From Clostridium algidicarnis DSM 15099 (GTDB taxonomy: Bacteria; Bacillota; Clostridia; Clostridiales; Clostridiaceae), in NCBI RefSeq assembly GCF_002934235.1, contig NZ_PTIS01000012.1, positions 1-64,000 on the forward strand: a stretch of DNA of 64,000 nucleotides. The letters run 5' to 3'. A model generated the notes under the pieces. The model ran no database searches. It was not told where the DNA came from and saw only the letters and a list, made by a program, of their open reading frames with translations. Shown piece after piece: positions 18,388 to 28,425 of the stretch (position 1 is the first letter of the stretch; each line of letters opens with the position of its first letter). Position numbers and translations under genes: made by a program.

Positions 18388-19695
18388 TTATATGTATGAC
18401 ATAGGATTTACTACACTTCCATTTATTCTAACTTCAAAATGAAGATGTGGACCTGTGCTCATACCTGTGGAACCTACTTTTGCAATAACTTGTCCTTGTT
18501 TCACTTGCTGCCCTGCAGATACATTAAGACTATCAGCATGTGCATAAACAGTTTGTACACCATTCCCATGGCTTAAAATAATCATATTTCCATATATATC
18601 ATTATATGTTGCTGTAATAACCGTACCACCTTGAGCTGCTTTTATTGGTGTTCCTCTTCCTACTGCTATATCCACTCCATGATGCATGCCTTTAACCCCG
18701 GTTATTGGATGAATTCTTTCACCAAATCCATTAGTTATGGTTCCATCTACAGGTCTTATAAATCCTGATGAATTACCTTGTTCCTTGTCGTTTTGTGGGG
18801 TTTTGTCTGCTGGTTTATTATTAATTTGATTCTTAATAAAATTATCTATTTGTGATCTTGCTTTATCATTAAATTCTACAAGTTTTGACACATCTTGTTC
18901 ATTTGAAGACTTCTCTTTATCTAATTTATTTATAGTTGATTTTTTATCTTTTTCAATATTATTAAGGTCTGATATTATGCTTTGTCCATTATCTTTTTCA
19001 GTTAATAGTTCCTTTTGAGTAGATTTTACCTTTTCTTTATTAACTGATAAAGAAATCATTTTTTTATCTAAATTAACTTTTTCTTCTTCCAAACCTTTTC
19101 TTTCGTTTTCTAAGTTTTCTTTCATACTTCTTACTTCTTCTATAAGTTCTTTATCGAGTTTTATCATGCGACTGATATTATTTACCCTAGAAATTAAATC
19201 TCCAAAATCACCACTATCTAAAATAGCTTTTAGGATTGCATCTGTTGGGTTATTTATGTACATTCCTCTAAGTCTTTGACCTAGTATTTCTTCCTTTTCT
19301 TTCTCTTCTTCTTCACGCTTTTTTATTTCTTCAATCTTTTTGTTAATTATGTCTTCTGTTTCTTTGATATCTTTAGAAATTGATGAGATATCTTCCTCAA
19401 TCTTAGCTATTTCGTTTTCGTAATGATTTATCTTAGATTTTGTATCTTCAAGCTGTTGCTCTTTTTCCTCTAATTTAACTTGAAGAGAGTTTAACTCTTC
19501 TTTTAAATCACCTTGTATCTTTGGTATTTCTTTATTCCTATTTTCTAGGTCTTTTATCTTTTTATTATTTTCTTGTATTTCATTTTCTTTCTTATCTACA
19601 TAACTCGGAGCTGCATAAACGACATTAACCGTAGTAAAAAGCAAAGAAACACTTATGAAAGTACATAAATACTTCTTTTTAAACAAAAAAATCAT
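18388..19695 (-). CDS. Secreted M23 (LytM) peptidoglycan endopeptidase with coiled coil
   Basis: 435 aa. A signal peptide (about 1-29, cleavage near VYAAP) precedes a long coiled coil (about 35-280) like EnvC/PcsB, a Pro/Asn-rich linker and a LytM domain (325-435). Zinc ligands are H338 and D342 (HHGVD) and H419 in HLHFE (417-421). It probably cleaves cell-wall cross-links during division or acts as an amidase activator. The ATG touches the GGAG ribosome binding site, so the in-frame TTG three codons later (19686) may be the true start. Monocistronic. Confidence 0.88.
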   Translation of the reverse strand: MIFLFKKKYLCTFISVSLLFTTVNVVYAAPSYVDKKENEIQENNKKIKDLENRNKEIPKIQGDLKEELNSLQVKLEEKEQQLEDTKSKINHYENEIAKIEEDISSISKDIKETEDIINKKIEEIKKREEEEKEKEEILGQRLRGMYINNPTDAILKAILDSGDFGDLISRVNNISRMIKLDKELIEEVRSMKENLENERKGLEEEKVNLDKKMISLSVNKEKVKSTQKELLTEKDNGQSIISDLNNIEKDKKSTINKLDKEKSSNEQDVSKLVEFNDKARSQIDNFIKNQINNKPADKTPQNDKEQGNSSGFIRPVDGTITNGFGERIHPITGVKGMHHGVDIAVGRGTPIKAAQGGTVITATYNDIYGNMIILSHGNGVQTVYAHADSLNVSAGQQVKQGQVIAKVGSTGMSTGPHLHFEVRINGSVVNPMSYI

Positions 19696-19777
19696 CTCCT
19701 TTGTTAAGTTTAACTATACCCATTATACTATATTTTTATGTTTTTTGTCATAATATATCTTAATTTTTTGTTAACTG

Positions 19778-19822
19778 TATATAAAGGCGAAAAGTATTTA
19801 ATAACACTTTTCGCCTTTATAT
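19778..19822. terminator. Bidirectional terminator after thiI
   Basis: 18-bp perfect arms (TATATAAAGGCGAAAAGT and mirror) with a 9-nt loop between thiI and the upstream side of the M23 gene. It ends the nifS-thiI transcript. Confidence 0.85.
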
Positions 19823-19824
19823 AT

Positions 19825-20970
19825 TTAAAATTCTATTAATTCAGTATTGTTTATTGCTTCTTTTACTAATAGCTCTATATCTAAAGCCTCTTCAGACTTT
19901 ATTATTTCTTTAAGTCTTGGCTTAGTTTTAGGATGCTTTGGAACAAAGATAGTACAACAATCTTCATAAGGTAGTATAGATGTATCATAAGTTCCAACTT
20001 CCCTTGCTACATCCATTATATCATTCTTGTCCATAGCTATTAATGGTCTAAAAACAGGTCTATCAGCTACGTCATCACTTACTATTAGTCCTGCCATAGT
20101 TTGACTTGCTACTTGCCCTACACTTTCACCAGTTGTTACTGAGTCTATGCCCTTTACGCTTGCAAGTTCGCAGGCAAGTCTCATCATAAATCTTCTCATT
20201 ATTATTGTAAGTTCATCTTCTCTGCACTTTTCAACTATGCCCATTTGTATGTCAGTAAAAGGCACTACATAAAGCTTTATATGCCCAGTATAAGACGCTA
20301 GTATCTTTGATAAATCTTTTACCTTTTCTTTAGCTCTTTCACTAGTATAAGGTGAACTATGATAATAAACGCAGCTTAATTCTACTCCTCGTCTACCCAT
20401 TAAATATCCCGCAACTGGAGAATCAAATCCCCCTGATAACATAAGCATTGTACTTCCATTCATCCCATAAGGCATTCCGCCTATAGCTTTTATTTTCTTT
20501 TCGTATACATAGGCATTTTTTCTTATTTCAATATTTAAAACATATTCAGGCTTACTTACGTTAACTTTCATATCTTCCATATTACTTAATATATGTGAAC
20601 CAAGTTCCCTACTGACTTCTAAAGAATTTATCGGAAACTCCTTGTTTGCCCTTTTAGTTTCTACCTTAAAGTCATGTGGATTTATATCTTCCATAACCTT
20701 TAAAGCCTCTACTTTAATCTCTTCCATTTCTGCTGGTATCATTCTCACAATACAAAGTTCAGCAATACCAAAAACTCTTTTCACTCTATCTATTATTCCC
20801 TGAAGGTCTTCTCCTGCTATAAACCATCTATTTTGATCTGTTATAAACTCATAATCAATATCTTTTAATACCTTTTTTATATTTTCTTTAAGCTTTTTCT
20901 CAAACTTATTTCTATTTAGGCCCTTAAGAAATATTTCTGATGCATATTTTACCAATATTATTCTTTTCAT
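19825..20970 (-). CDS. thiI: tRNA 4-thiouridine synthase ThiI (no rhodanese domain)
   Basis: 381 aa. An N-terminal ferredoxin-like/THUMP region (about 1-165) binds tRNA, and an AANH PP-loop domain follows with LSGGFDSPVAGY near 180, which adenylates U8. The family also contributes sulfur for thiazole synthesis in some bacteria. The C-terminal rhodanese domain of the E. coli enzyme is absent, as is usual in Firmicutes, where a dedicated cysteine desulfurase gives the sulfur. The ATG overlaps the stop of that desulfurase gene (ATGA). Confidence 0.95.
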   Translation of the reverse strand: MKRIILVKYASEIFLKGLNRNKFEKKLKENIKKVLKDIDYEFITDQNRWFIAGEDLQGIIDRVKRVFGIAELCIVRMIPAEMEEIKVEALKVMEDINPHDFKVETKRANKEFPINSLEVSRELGSHILSNMEDMKVNVSKPEYVLNIEIRKNAYVYEKKIKAIGGMPYGMNGSTMLMLSGGFDSPVAGYLMGRRGVELSCVYYHSSPYTSERAKEKVKDLSKILASYTGHIKLYVVPFTDIQMGIVEKCREDELTIIMRRFMMRLACELASVKGIDSVTTGESVGQVASQTMAGLIVSDDVADRPVFRPLIAMDKNDIMDVAREVGTYDTSILPYEDCCTIFVPKHPKTKPRLKEIIKSEEALDIELLVKEAINNTELIEF

Positions 20971-22106
20971 ATTTTAACTCTCCTTAAAAATCCAAGTGAC
21001 TTTTTAAGCACTTGCAAAGTATAATCTATTTCATCTTTAGTTGTAAACTCTGAAAAGCTAAATCTAATAGCACCTTCTAGGTAATCATTAGGTACTAAAA
21101 GAGCTTTTAAGATTCTGCTTTCCCTAGAATTTTTTGATGAGCATGCAGATCCTGTAGAAACATAAATATCATCATCCTCTAAAGCATGAAGTAAAACCTC
21201 TCCTTTTATATCTTTAAAGCTTACATTTAATATATAAGGGCTAAATTCATCTTTTAGTGGACTATTTATCCTAACCCCTTCAAACTCTTTTAATTTCTCA
21301 ATAAAGTATGCTTTAACAGAGTTAACCTTAATATAATTTTCTTTTATATTATCATTCATCATCTTACTTGCTAATGCTAATGCAACTATAGATGCAACAT
21401 TTTCGGTACCTGCTCTAAAACCTTTTTCTTGTCCTCCGCCTTCAATAAGTGGTTTAGGTCTTAGCTGGTTTTTTATATATAAAAATCCTACACCCCTAGG
21501 TGCATGAATTTTATGTCCGCTAGCAGATAGTAAGTCAATATTGCATTCTTTTACATTTATCTTCAATTTTCCAAAACCTTGCACTGAGTCCACATGAAAT
21601 TTAGCTCTATGACTTTTTTCTTTTATTATATTACCTATGGACTTTAAATCTTGGATTATACCAGTTTCATTATTTACATGCATTAAAGAAACAAGCACCG
21701 TATCTTTATTTATACTATTTTTAAGCTCCTCTAAGTCAATCTTTCCCTCTGTATCCAAAGAAAGATATGTAACTTTTACGCCTTGTCTTTCCATTTCTTT
21801 TATTGTATTTGAAACACTAGAATGTTCAGTAGCGCAAGTTATAATATGATTGCCAGGTTTAACAAAACCCTTTATAGCAAGATTGTTACTTTCACTACCC
21901 CCAGATGTAAATATAATTTCTTCTTTTGAACAATTTATAGTGTGACTAATGGTGTCTCTAGCCTCATTTAATTTTTTTTCTGCCATAACACCTAGTTTAT
22001 GAGAAGAAGATGGGTTACCATAAACCTCTTTCATTGTAGATACTAAAATTTGTGTAACCTCATCATAAGGTTTTGTGGTAGCACTGTTATCTAAATATAT
22101 TTCCAT
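20967..22106 (-). CDS. NifS/IscS-type cysteine desulfurase, ThiI partner
   Basis: 379 aa, class V PLP enzyme. The PLP lysine is K199 (SASGHKIHAPRG), the PLP-contact histidine lies in ATEHSSV, and the persulfide cysteine is C322 in TGSACSSK. It moves sulfur from cysteine to ThiI for s4U8. The start is the ATG with TAGGTG 6-7 nt upstream; the frame can extend to a GTG at 22115. Overlap of 4 nt with thiI shows translational coupling and defines its partner, like B. subtilis NifZ. Confidence 0.93.
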   Translation of the reverse strand: MEIYLDNSATTKPYDEVTQILVSTMKEVYGNPSSSHKLGVMAEKKLNEARDTISHTINCSKEEIIFTSGGSESNNLAIKGFVKPGNHIITCATEHSSVSNTIKEMERQGVKVTYLSLDTEGKIDLEELKNSINKDTVLVSLMHVNNETGIIQDLKSIGNIIKEKSHRAKFHVDSVQGFGKLKINVKECNIDLLSASGHKIHAPRGVGFLYIKNQLRPKPLIEGGGQEKGFRAGTENVASIVALALASKMMNDNIKENYIKVNSVKAYFIEKLKEFEGVRINSPLKDEFSPYILNVSFKDIKGEVLLHALEDDDIYVSTGSACSSKNSRESRILKALLVPNDYLEGAIRFSFSEFTTKDEIDYTLQVLKKSLGFLRRVKI

Positions 22107-22298
22107 ATATATCACCTACTTTATATTATTATCTCTAATTTCTTCTTATTAATTATAAACATTATATAAATATATATCCACTACTTATTTTAATATTACT
22201 ATAGTCATATTAAATTGTTACCCTGATAACTAGTTATAATACACTTATAATTATATAATGTAATCATAAAAACAAATTTCATGTTAGGAGGAATTTAT

Positions 22299-22583
22299 AT
22301 GAATGATAAAAAAAGATTATATAAAATTAAAGAACAATCAATGATTTCTGGTGTTTGTGCTGGGGTTGCTGAATATTTTAATATAGATGTGTCTATTGTA
22401 AGATTAGCTTGGATTGCTCTGGCCTTTATTTATTTTGTAGGTGTTATAGTTTATATTGCTGCTGCTATTGTTTTGCCAGATAAAAAAGATTTAATTAAAA
22501 AAGATCCTAATTTTAATAAACCCTTTGAAGATGTAGATTATCATGAATCAAATAAAGATTTTAATGAAAATGATTTTAAATAA
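22299..22583 (+). CDS. PspC domain membrane protein
   Basis: A 94-aa protein. Residues 1-62 form a PspC domain (RLYKIKEQSMISGVCAG, then YFNIDVSIVRLAWI) with one or two membrane helices ending near VLPDKK, followed by an acidic Asp/Asn tail. PspC proteins sense or stabilise the membrane under envelope stress. AGGAGG lies 6-7 nt before the ATG chosen; a longer frame begins at 22281 before the ribosome binding site. Single gene with its own terminator. Confidence 0.88.
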   Translation: MNDKKRLYKIKEQSMISGVCAGVAEYFNIDVSIVRLAWIALAFIYFVGVIVYIAAAIVLPDKKDLIKKDPNFNKPFEDVDYHESNKDFNENDFK

Positions 22584-22626
22584 TCTTTTTTAATATTAAA
22601 TCTAATTATTTAAAATACTTTTAAAT

Positions 22627-22663
22627 AATTAAAGCTTGCACTTTTAATATGCAAGCTTTAATT
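22627..22663. terminator. Bidirectional terminator, pspC / ECF S-component
   Basis: 14-bp perfect arms AATTAAAGCTTGCA and mirror, 9-nt loop, between convergent genes. Confidence 0.85.
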
Positions 22664-22677
22664 TATTTATTTAAAGT

Positions 22678-23274
22678 TTATTTAGTATGCTTTTTATCTT
22701 TTATTATCTTGTTTACAGCTCCTACTACAGAAACGGTTATTAACACTGCGGCTATGGCTTCTAAAATACCATTAGTGTATGCTATCCCAAAAATAGTTTT
22801 TGTTGCCTTAGCGACAGTAAGACCTTTTCCTTCTGCATACTTGTCCACATACAGTATATATATCATAAATAAAACTCCTACTGTATTTGTTAAAGACCCT
22901 ACCGCTGCTCCTATACCTATCCTTAAAGACTCATTTTTCACCTTAATTAGTTTATAACTATAATAAGATGTTAAACCAATTAATACCCTTGGCAATATAG
23001 AAACTAAAGGATTTATAAATGCAAAAGATAACATATTTGGAGCAACTATGTTTTGTATAAGGCTAAAACCTCCAAACATAAATCCAATAAGCATTCCAAC
23101 CTTAGGTCCTTCTACTATTGCGCCGATTATTACAGGTATATGCATTATAGTTATTTTTGCTATAGGGAGCTGAATAAATCCATATCCTGTAGCACCTAAC
23201 ACAATACATATGGATGATAGCATTCCTACCACTGTAAGCTGTCTTGTTTTTGATAGTGTTGTTCTATTTTCCAT
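22678..23274 (-). CDS. ECF transporter S-component (substrate-binding membrane subunit)
   Basis: 198 aa, about six membrane helices, no signal peptide. The N-terminal RQLTVVGMLSSICIVLGATG and the following PIAKITIMHIPVIIGAIVEG are typical of the ECF S-component superfamily (PF12822-like), which works with the shared EcfT and EcfAA' modules for vitamin uptake. The substrate cannot be told from sequence. GAGGAGG precedes the ATG. It is monocistronic with a leader of about 95 nt that shows no riboswitch I know. Confidence 0.8.
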   Translation of the reverse strand: MENRTTLSKTRQLTVVGMLSSICIVLGATGYGFIQLPIAKITIMHIPVIIGAIVEGPKVGMLIGFMFGGFSLIQNIVAPNMLSFAFINPLVSILPRVLIGLTSYYSYKLIKVKNESLRIGIGAAVGSLTNTVGVLFMIYILYVDKYAEGKGLTVAKATKTIFGIAYTNGILEAIAAVLITVSVVGAVNKIIKDKKHTK

Positions 23275-23369
23275 GACATCCTCCTCACTCTTATTCCTTA
23301 TAGGATATAAGTTGAATATTTGTTTTACTGTGTATGAGTTCGATTTCTAAAAGAATATCGACTAATGTT

Positions 23370-23398
23370 ATTTTATCACTTCTTTTTATAAATGTTAA
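23370..23398 (-). promoter_or_regulatory. Promoter of the ECF S-component gene
   Basis: TTAACA (23398-23393) and TAAAAT (23375-23370), spacer 17 bp, about 95 bp before the start codon. It lies in a 358-bp gap (23275-23632) that otherwise contains only the spore-coat terminator and AT-rich sequence. Confidence 0.5.
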
Positions 23399-23525
23399 TC
23401 TATTTTTTAAAAATAATCTAATATAAGTCTTGGCTTTTAAGTTCTATATTATGAAATAGTTAATAAAAACTTCAATTTTATATTTATATTTGAGCTTTAA
23501 GATGTCCTTATGTGAAATATGTAAC

Positions 23526-23564
23526 AATAAAGGCTTTCAAATTATTAATTTGAAAGCCTTTATT
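23526..23564 (-). terminator. Terminator of the CotF-like gene pair
   Basis: 18-bp perfect arms (AATAAAGGCTTTCAAATT and mirror) with a 3-nt loop and TTATTGTTAC at the minus-strand end, about 70 nt after the second coat gene. Confidence 0.85.
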
Positions 23565-23632
23565 ATTTAATTTATCTTTATATTTTTAGAATTAATTAAA
23601 CTTCAAATTTAATACCCTTAGGTCTAAATGCT

Positions 23633-23878
23633 TTAATAATTAAACTGTGATTTAACTTCTTGTACCTCTGTTGGATTCGCCTGTGCTGCTGGCTTATAAA
23701 ATCCTTTTTGGGATGCAACTTTAAATAAGTTATATTGACCTTCTTCATCACAATTTCTTATTTGTTGAATAGTTTGCCTTAATTGCTGATTTTCTGTTTG
23801 ACTTATAACACTTGCATATCCTGTAAGACTACTGTTTACCATAGATAAAACATCATTAACCATTTCTTTATCTTGCAT
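23633..23878 (-). CDS. Spore coat protein, CotF-like C-terminal half
   Basis: 81 aa. The helical segment KEMVNDVLSMVNSSLTGYAS, the Gln-rich middle (ENQQLRQTIQQIRN) and the ending QKGFYKPAAQ match the clostridial CotF-type coat or ferritin-like family. AAGGAGGAG precedes the ATG. It follows the 60-aa gene by 14 nt, and the two together correspond to one full-length CotF in other species; I infer a split pair. Expected in the mother cell during sporulation. Confidence 0.8.
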   Translation of the reverse strand: MQDKEMVNDVLSMVNSSLTGYASVISQTENQQLRQTIQQIRNCDEEGQYNLFKVASQKGFYKPAAQANPTEVQEVKSQFNY

Positions 23879-23892
23879 TTATACTCCTCCTT

Positions 23893-24075
23893 TTATCCTA
23901 AAAAGTTAATTAATTTTTGTTTTGTATTTTCTGCATCTGTAGCCGACTTTTCAAACATTTGTTTTATTTGTGGATCTGTAGCATTTTGTGCATAATCACT
24001 AAGCTTCTTATTTGCTGTTTCATGAGCTCCTATAAGATGCCTTAAATTTTGTAATTCTAATTGATTTAATTGCAT
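23893..24075 (-). CDS. Spore coat protein, CotF-like N-terminal half
   Basis: 60 aa, one helix-turn-helix hairpin with a His in LIGAHETANKKLSDYAQ, as in the ferritin-like N-terminal part of CotF-family proteins, and a second helix MFEKSATDAENTKQKL. AAAGGAGAGG precedes the ATG. First gene of a two-gene operon with the 81-aa coat protein. Its existence marks the host as a spore former. Confidence 0.8.
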   Translation of the reverse strand: MQLNQLELQNLRHLIGAHETANKKLSDYAQNATDPQIKQMFEKSATDAENTKQKLINFLG

Positions 24076-24205
24076 TTTAACCTCTCCTTTTATAATGTTT
24101 TATTTACCTTAGTAGTATTAGAATTATCATCTTAAAATATACCTTGAAATAATATCTTTTAATTATATTTTATAAGATATTGATTAATAAAGCATTTTGT
24201 GTTAA

Positions 24206-25626
<1,421 letters not shown>

Positions 25627-25657
25627 ATTTTTTATTATTATATTTTTAACCTCATAT

Positions 25658-28267
25658 TTATTTATTAATACCTTCTTTAATTGTTATTTCTCCATCTTCC
25701 ATGATTACCTTTATATTATTACCTTCTTTTATTTCTCCGGAAATAATTTTTCTAGCTATTTTTGTTTCTAAAGTATTTTCGATGTATCTTTTAAGTGGTC
25801 TTGCACCATAGATAGGATCATAGCCTTCCTTTGCTATAAGCATCTTTACTTCTTTTGTTATATTTAATTTTATGTTTTTTTCTTCTAATCTATAATCTAA
25901 ATCCCTCAAAAATATATCTATTATTTTTATTATTCCTTCTTTAGATAATGGTTTAAATAAAATTATGTCGTCCATTCTATTAAGAAATTCTGGTTTAAAT
26001 CTATCTTTCATTTCCTTCAATACCGCATCTTTTATATGACTTTCTATATAATCTTCTTGATTATTTTGAAGTAAATATTGACTTCCTATATTAGATGTCA
26101 TAATTATAATTGTATTTTTAAAATCTATAATATTACCTTTATTATCAGTCAACCTTCCATCATCTAAAATTTGAAGAAATATATTAAATACATCTTCATT
26201 AGCTTTTTCTATCTCATCAAAAAGTATAACACTGTATGGTTTTCTCCTAACAGCTTCTGTTAATTGACCCCCTTCTTCGTAACCTACATAACCTGGAGGT
26301 GCACCTATAAGTCGAGATACTGAAAACTTCTCCATGTATTCTGACATATCTATTCTTATAATATTTTCCTCGCTATCAAATAATGTTCTAGCTAAGGTTT
26401 TAGCAAGTTCTGTCTTCCCAACTCCTGTAGGGCCTAAAAATATAAAAGATCCAATTGGTTTGTTTGGACTTTTAAGTCCTGCCCTTGCCCTAATAACAGC
26501 GTTTGCTACAGCCTTTATAGGTTCTTCTTGATCTATAACTCTTAATTTTAGTTCATCTTCCAGTCTTAAAAGTTTATTTCTTTCCCCTTCTAAAAGTCTT
26601 GAAACAGGAATACCCGTCCAATTTGATACTATATTAGATATTTCCTCCTCCGTTACCTCCTCTTTTAACAGTGCCCCTTCGTAGTTATCTTTAATTAACT
26701 TTTCTTTTTCTTCAATCTTCATTTCTATTTGCGGAAGCCTGCCATACTTTAATTCTGCTACCTTATTTAAATCATATTCTCTCTCGTACTTTTCAATTTG
26801 ACCCCTAACATCGTCAAGTTCAGTTTTTAAATCTCTAACTTCTAAGATATGAGACTTTTCTTTATCATACTTAGCTGTCATAGCCTTATCCTTTTCTTTT
26901 AATTCACTAAGTTCTTTTTCTAAATTCATTAATCTTTCTTTAGAAAAGCTATCTTTTTCTTTACTTAAGATTTCAAGTTCAATTTCTAGTTGGAATATCC
27001 TTCTTCTAATAATATCAAGTTCTGTAGGCAAACTATCTATTTCCATTCTTATCATTGCACCAGCTTCATCCATAAGGTCTATGGCCTTATCTGGCAAGAA
27101 TCTATCTGTTATATATCTATCAGATAATTTAACTGAAGCTATTAAAGCTGAATCATGAATTCTTACTCCATGATGTATTTCAAATCTTTCTTTTAATCCC
27201 CTTAATATAGATATGGTATCTTCTACAGATGGCTCTCCTATTATTACAGGTTGAAATCTTCTTTCTAAAGCTTTGTCTTTTTCAATATACTGCCTATATT
27301 CATCAAAGGTAGTGGCACCTATGCAATGAAGCTCTCCCCTAGCTAATAGAGGTTTTATAAGATTACCCGCATCCATAGAACCTTCTACTTTACCTGCTCC
27401 TACTATATTATGAAGTTCATCAATAAATAAAATTATTTTTCCATTACTTCTTTGAACTTCTTTCAATACCGCTTTTAATCTTTCTTCAAACTCTCCTCTA
27501 TATTTAGCTCCCGCAATTAAAGCTCCCATATCTAATGAAAATATTATCTTATCTTTAAGAGTCTCTGGAATATCTCCTCTTACAATTCTTTCTGCAAGAC
27601 CTTCAACTATGGCTGTTTTACCAACTCCAGGTTCACCTATTAATACAGGATTATTTTTAGTTCTTCTAGATAATATTCTAATAGTTCTTCTTATTTCTTC
27701 ATCTCTTCCTATGACAGGATCTAACTTATGGTTTCTAGCAAGCTCTACAAGATTCATCCCATACTTTTTTAGAGCATCATAGGTACCTTCTGGATCTACA
27801 GTATCTACCCTTTGATTTCCTCTAGTTTTAGCTAACGCATTCATAAAATCTTTTTTAACTATCCCATTATTTTTCATTATCTTTCCTGTAAGTCCTTTAA
27901 AATCTATATCCATTATTGCTAACATAACATGCTCAACACTAACATAAGAATCTTTAAAATTGTTGGCTATTTTTTCTGCTGCAATAAATACTTCTTCTAT
28001 GCCTCTTGTAGGGTATACAGAATTTCCAGCAGCACCACTTCCTAACACCTTAGGTAATCTTTCTAATTCACTGTCTATATTATCCCTTAGTGCTTTTAAA
28101 TTTACCCCTATTTTTTCTAATATATTTGGTATAAGTCCATCTTCTTGCTGCACAAGTGCTGCAAAGAGATGTATTATATCAATTTGTTGATGATTGTAAC
28201 TTACAGCCAAAGCATTAGAATCATTTAATGATTGTTGTACTCTTAATGTTAACTTTTCTATATTCAT
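25658..28267 (-). CDS. clpB: ClpB disaggregase (Hsp100)
   Basis: 869 aa. An N-terminal Clp_N domain (about 1-145), AAA+ domain 1 with GEPGVGKTA, a long coiled-coil M-domain typical of ClpB (about 400-520), and AAA+ domain 2 with GPTGVGKTE. No ClpP-binding IGF loop, as expected for a disaggregase working with DnaK/DnaJ. The start is the ATG 9 nt after AGGAGG; a frame seven codons longer reads through the ribosome binding site. A 16-bp inverted repeat sits just upstream; no CIRCE element or CtsR heptads are seen. Confidence 0.95.
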   Translation of the reverse strand: MNIEKLTLRVQQSLNDSNALAVSYNHQQIDIIHLFAALVQQEDGLIPNILEKIGVNLKALRDNIDSELERLPKVLGSGAAGNSVYPTRGIEEVFIAAEKIANNFKDSYVSVEHVMLAIMDIDFKGLTGKIMKNNGIVKKDFMNALAKTRGNQRVDTVDPEGTYDALKKYGMNLVELARNHKLDPVIGRDEEIRRTIRILSRRTKNNPVLIGEPGVGKTAIVEGLAERIVRGDIPETLKDKIIFSLDMGALIAGAKYRGEFEERLKAVLKEVQRSNGKIILFIDELHNIVGAGKVEGSMDAGNLIKPLLARGELHCIGATTFDEYRQYIEKDKALERRFQPVIIGEPSVEDTISILRGLKERFEIHHGVRIHDSALIASVKLSDRYITDRFLPDKAIDLMDEAGAMIRMEIDSLPTELDIIRRRIFQLEIELEILSKEKDSFSKERLMNLEKELSELKEKDKAMTAKYDKEKSHILEVRDLKTELDDVRGQIEKYEREYDLNKVAELKYGRLPQIEMKIEEKEKLIKDNYEGALLKEEVTEEEISNIVSNWTGIPVSRLLEGERNKLLRLEDELKLRVIDQEEPIKAVANAVIRARAGLKSPNKPIGSFIFLGPTGVGKTELAKTLARTLFDSEENIIRIDMSEYMEKFSVSRLIGAPPGYVGYEEGGQLTEAVRRKPYSVILFDEIEKANEDVFNIFLQILDDGRLTDNKGNIIDFKNTIIIMTSNIGSQYLLQNNQEDYIESHIKDAVLKEMKDRFKPEFLNRMDDIILFKPLSKEGIIKIIDIFLRDLDYRLEEKNIKLNITKEVKMLIAKEGYDPIYGARPLKRYIENTLETKIARKIISGEIKEGNNIKVIMEDGEITIKEGINK

Positions 28268-28295
28268 ACATCTTCTCCTCCTAAGCATATTTTTT

Positions 28296-28339
28296 ATTTT
28301 TATGATATATTATATAGTTTATCAATATATCATAAAAAT
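28296..28339 (-). promoter_or_regulatory. Perfect 16-bp inverted repeat upstream of clpB
   Basis: Arms ATTTTTATGATATATT (28296-28311) and mirror (28324-28339) with a 12-nt spacer. A -10-like TATAAT on the minus strand (28314-28309) overlaps the inner edge of one arm, so a bound protein would block clpB transcription. The -35 is poor. It is not CIRCE or CtsR. It might instead form an mRNA hairpin in the 5' leader. Confidence 0.5.
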
Positions 28340-28374
28340 AAAAAGACTATACTACAATGTAATACAATCTTTTT
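28340..28374 (-). terminator. Terminator of the HTH-TPR gene, abutting the clpB operator
   Basis: 16-bp arms with three G-U pairs on the minus-strand RNA (28374-28359 with 28355-28340), 3-nt loop, followed by TTTTTATTTTTAT. The U-tract is the outer arm of the adjoining inverted repeat, so the two elements share sequence. Confidence 0.75.
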
Positions 28375-28425
28375 TCATTAAATATATCGTTAAAATCTTT
28401 AATTATATCTAAAAAAAGACATCTA

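Noticed and set aside
23275-23369. Riboswitch before the ECF S-component
   Set aside because: The 95-nt leader matches no vitamin riboswitch consensus (TPP, FMN, cobalamin, THF) that I can recall.
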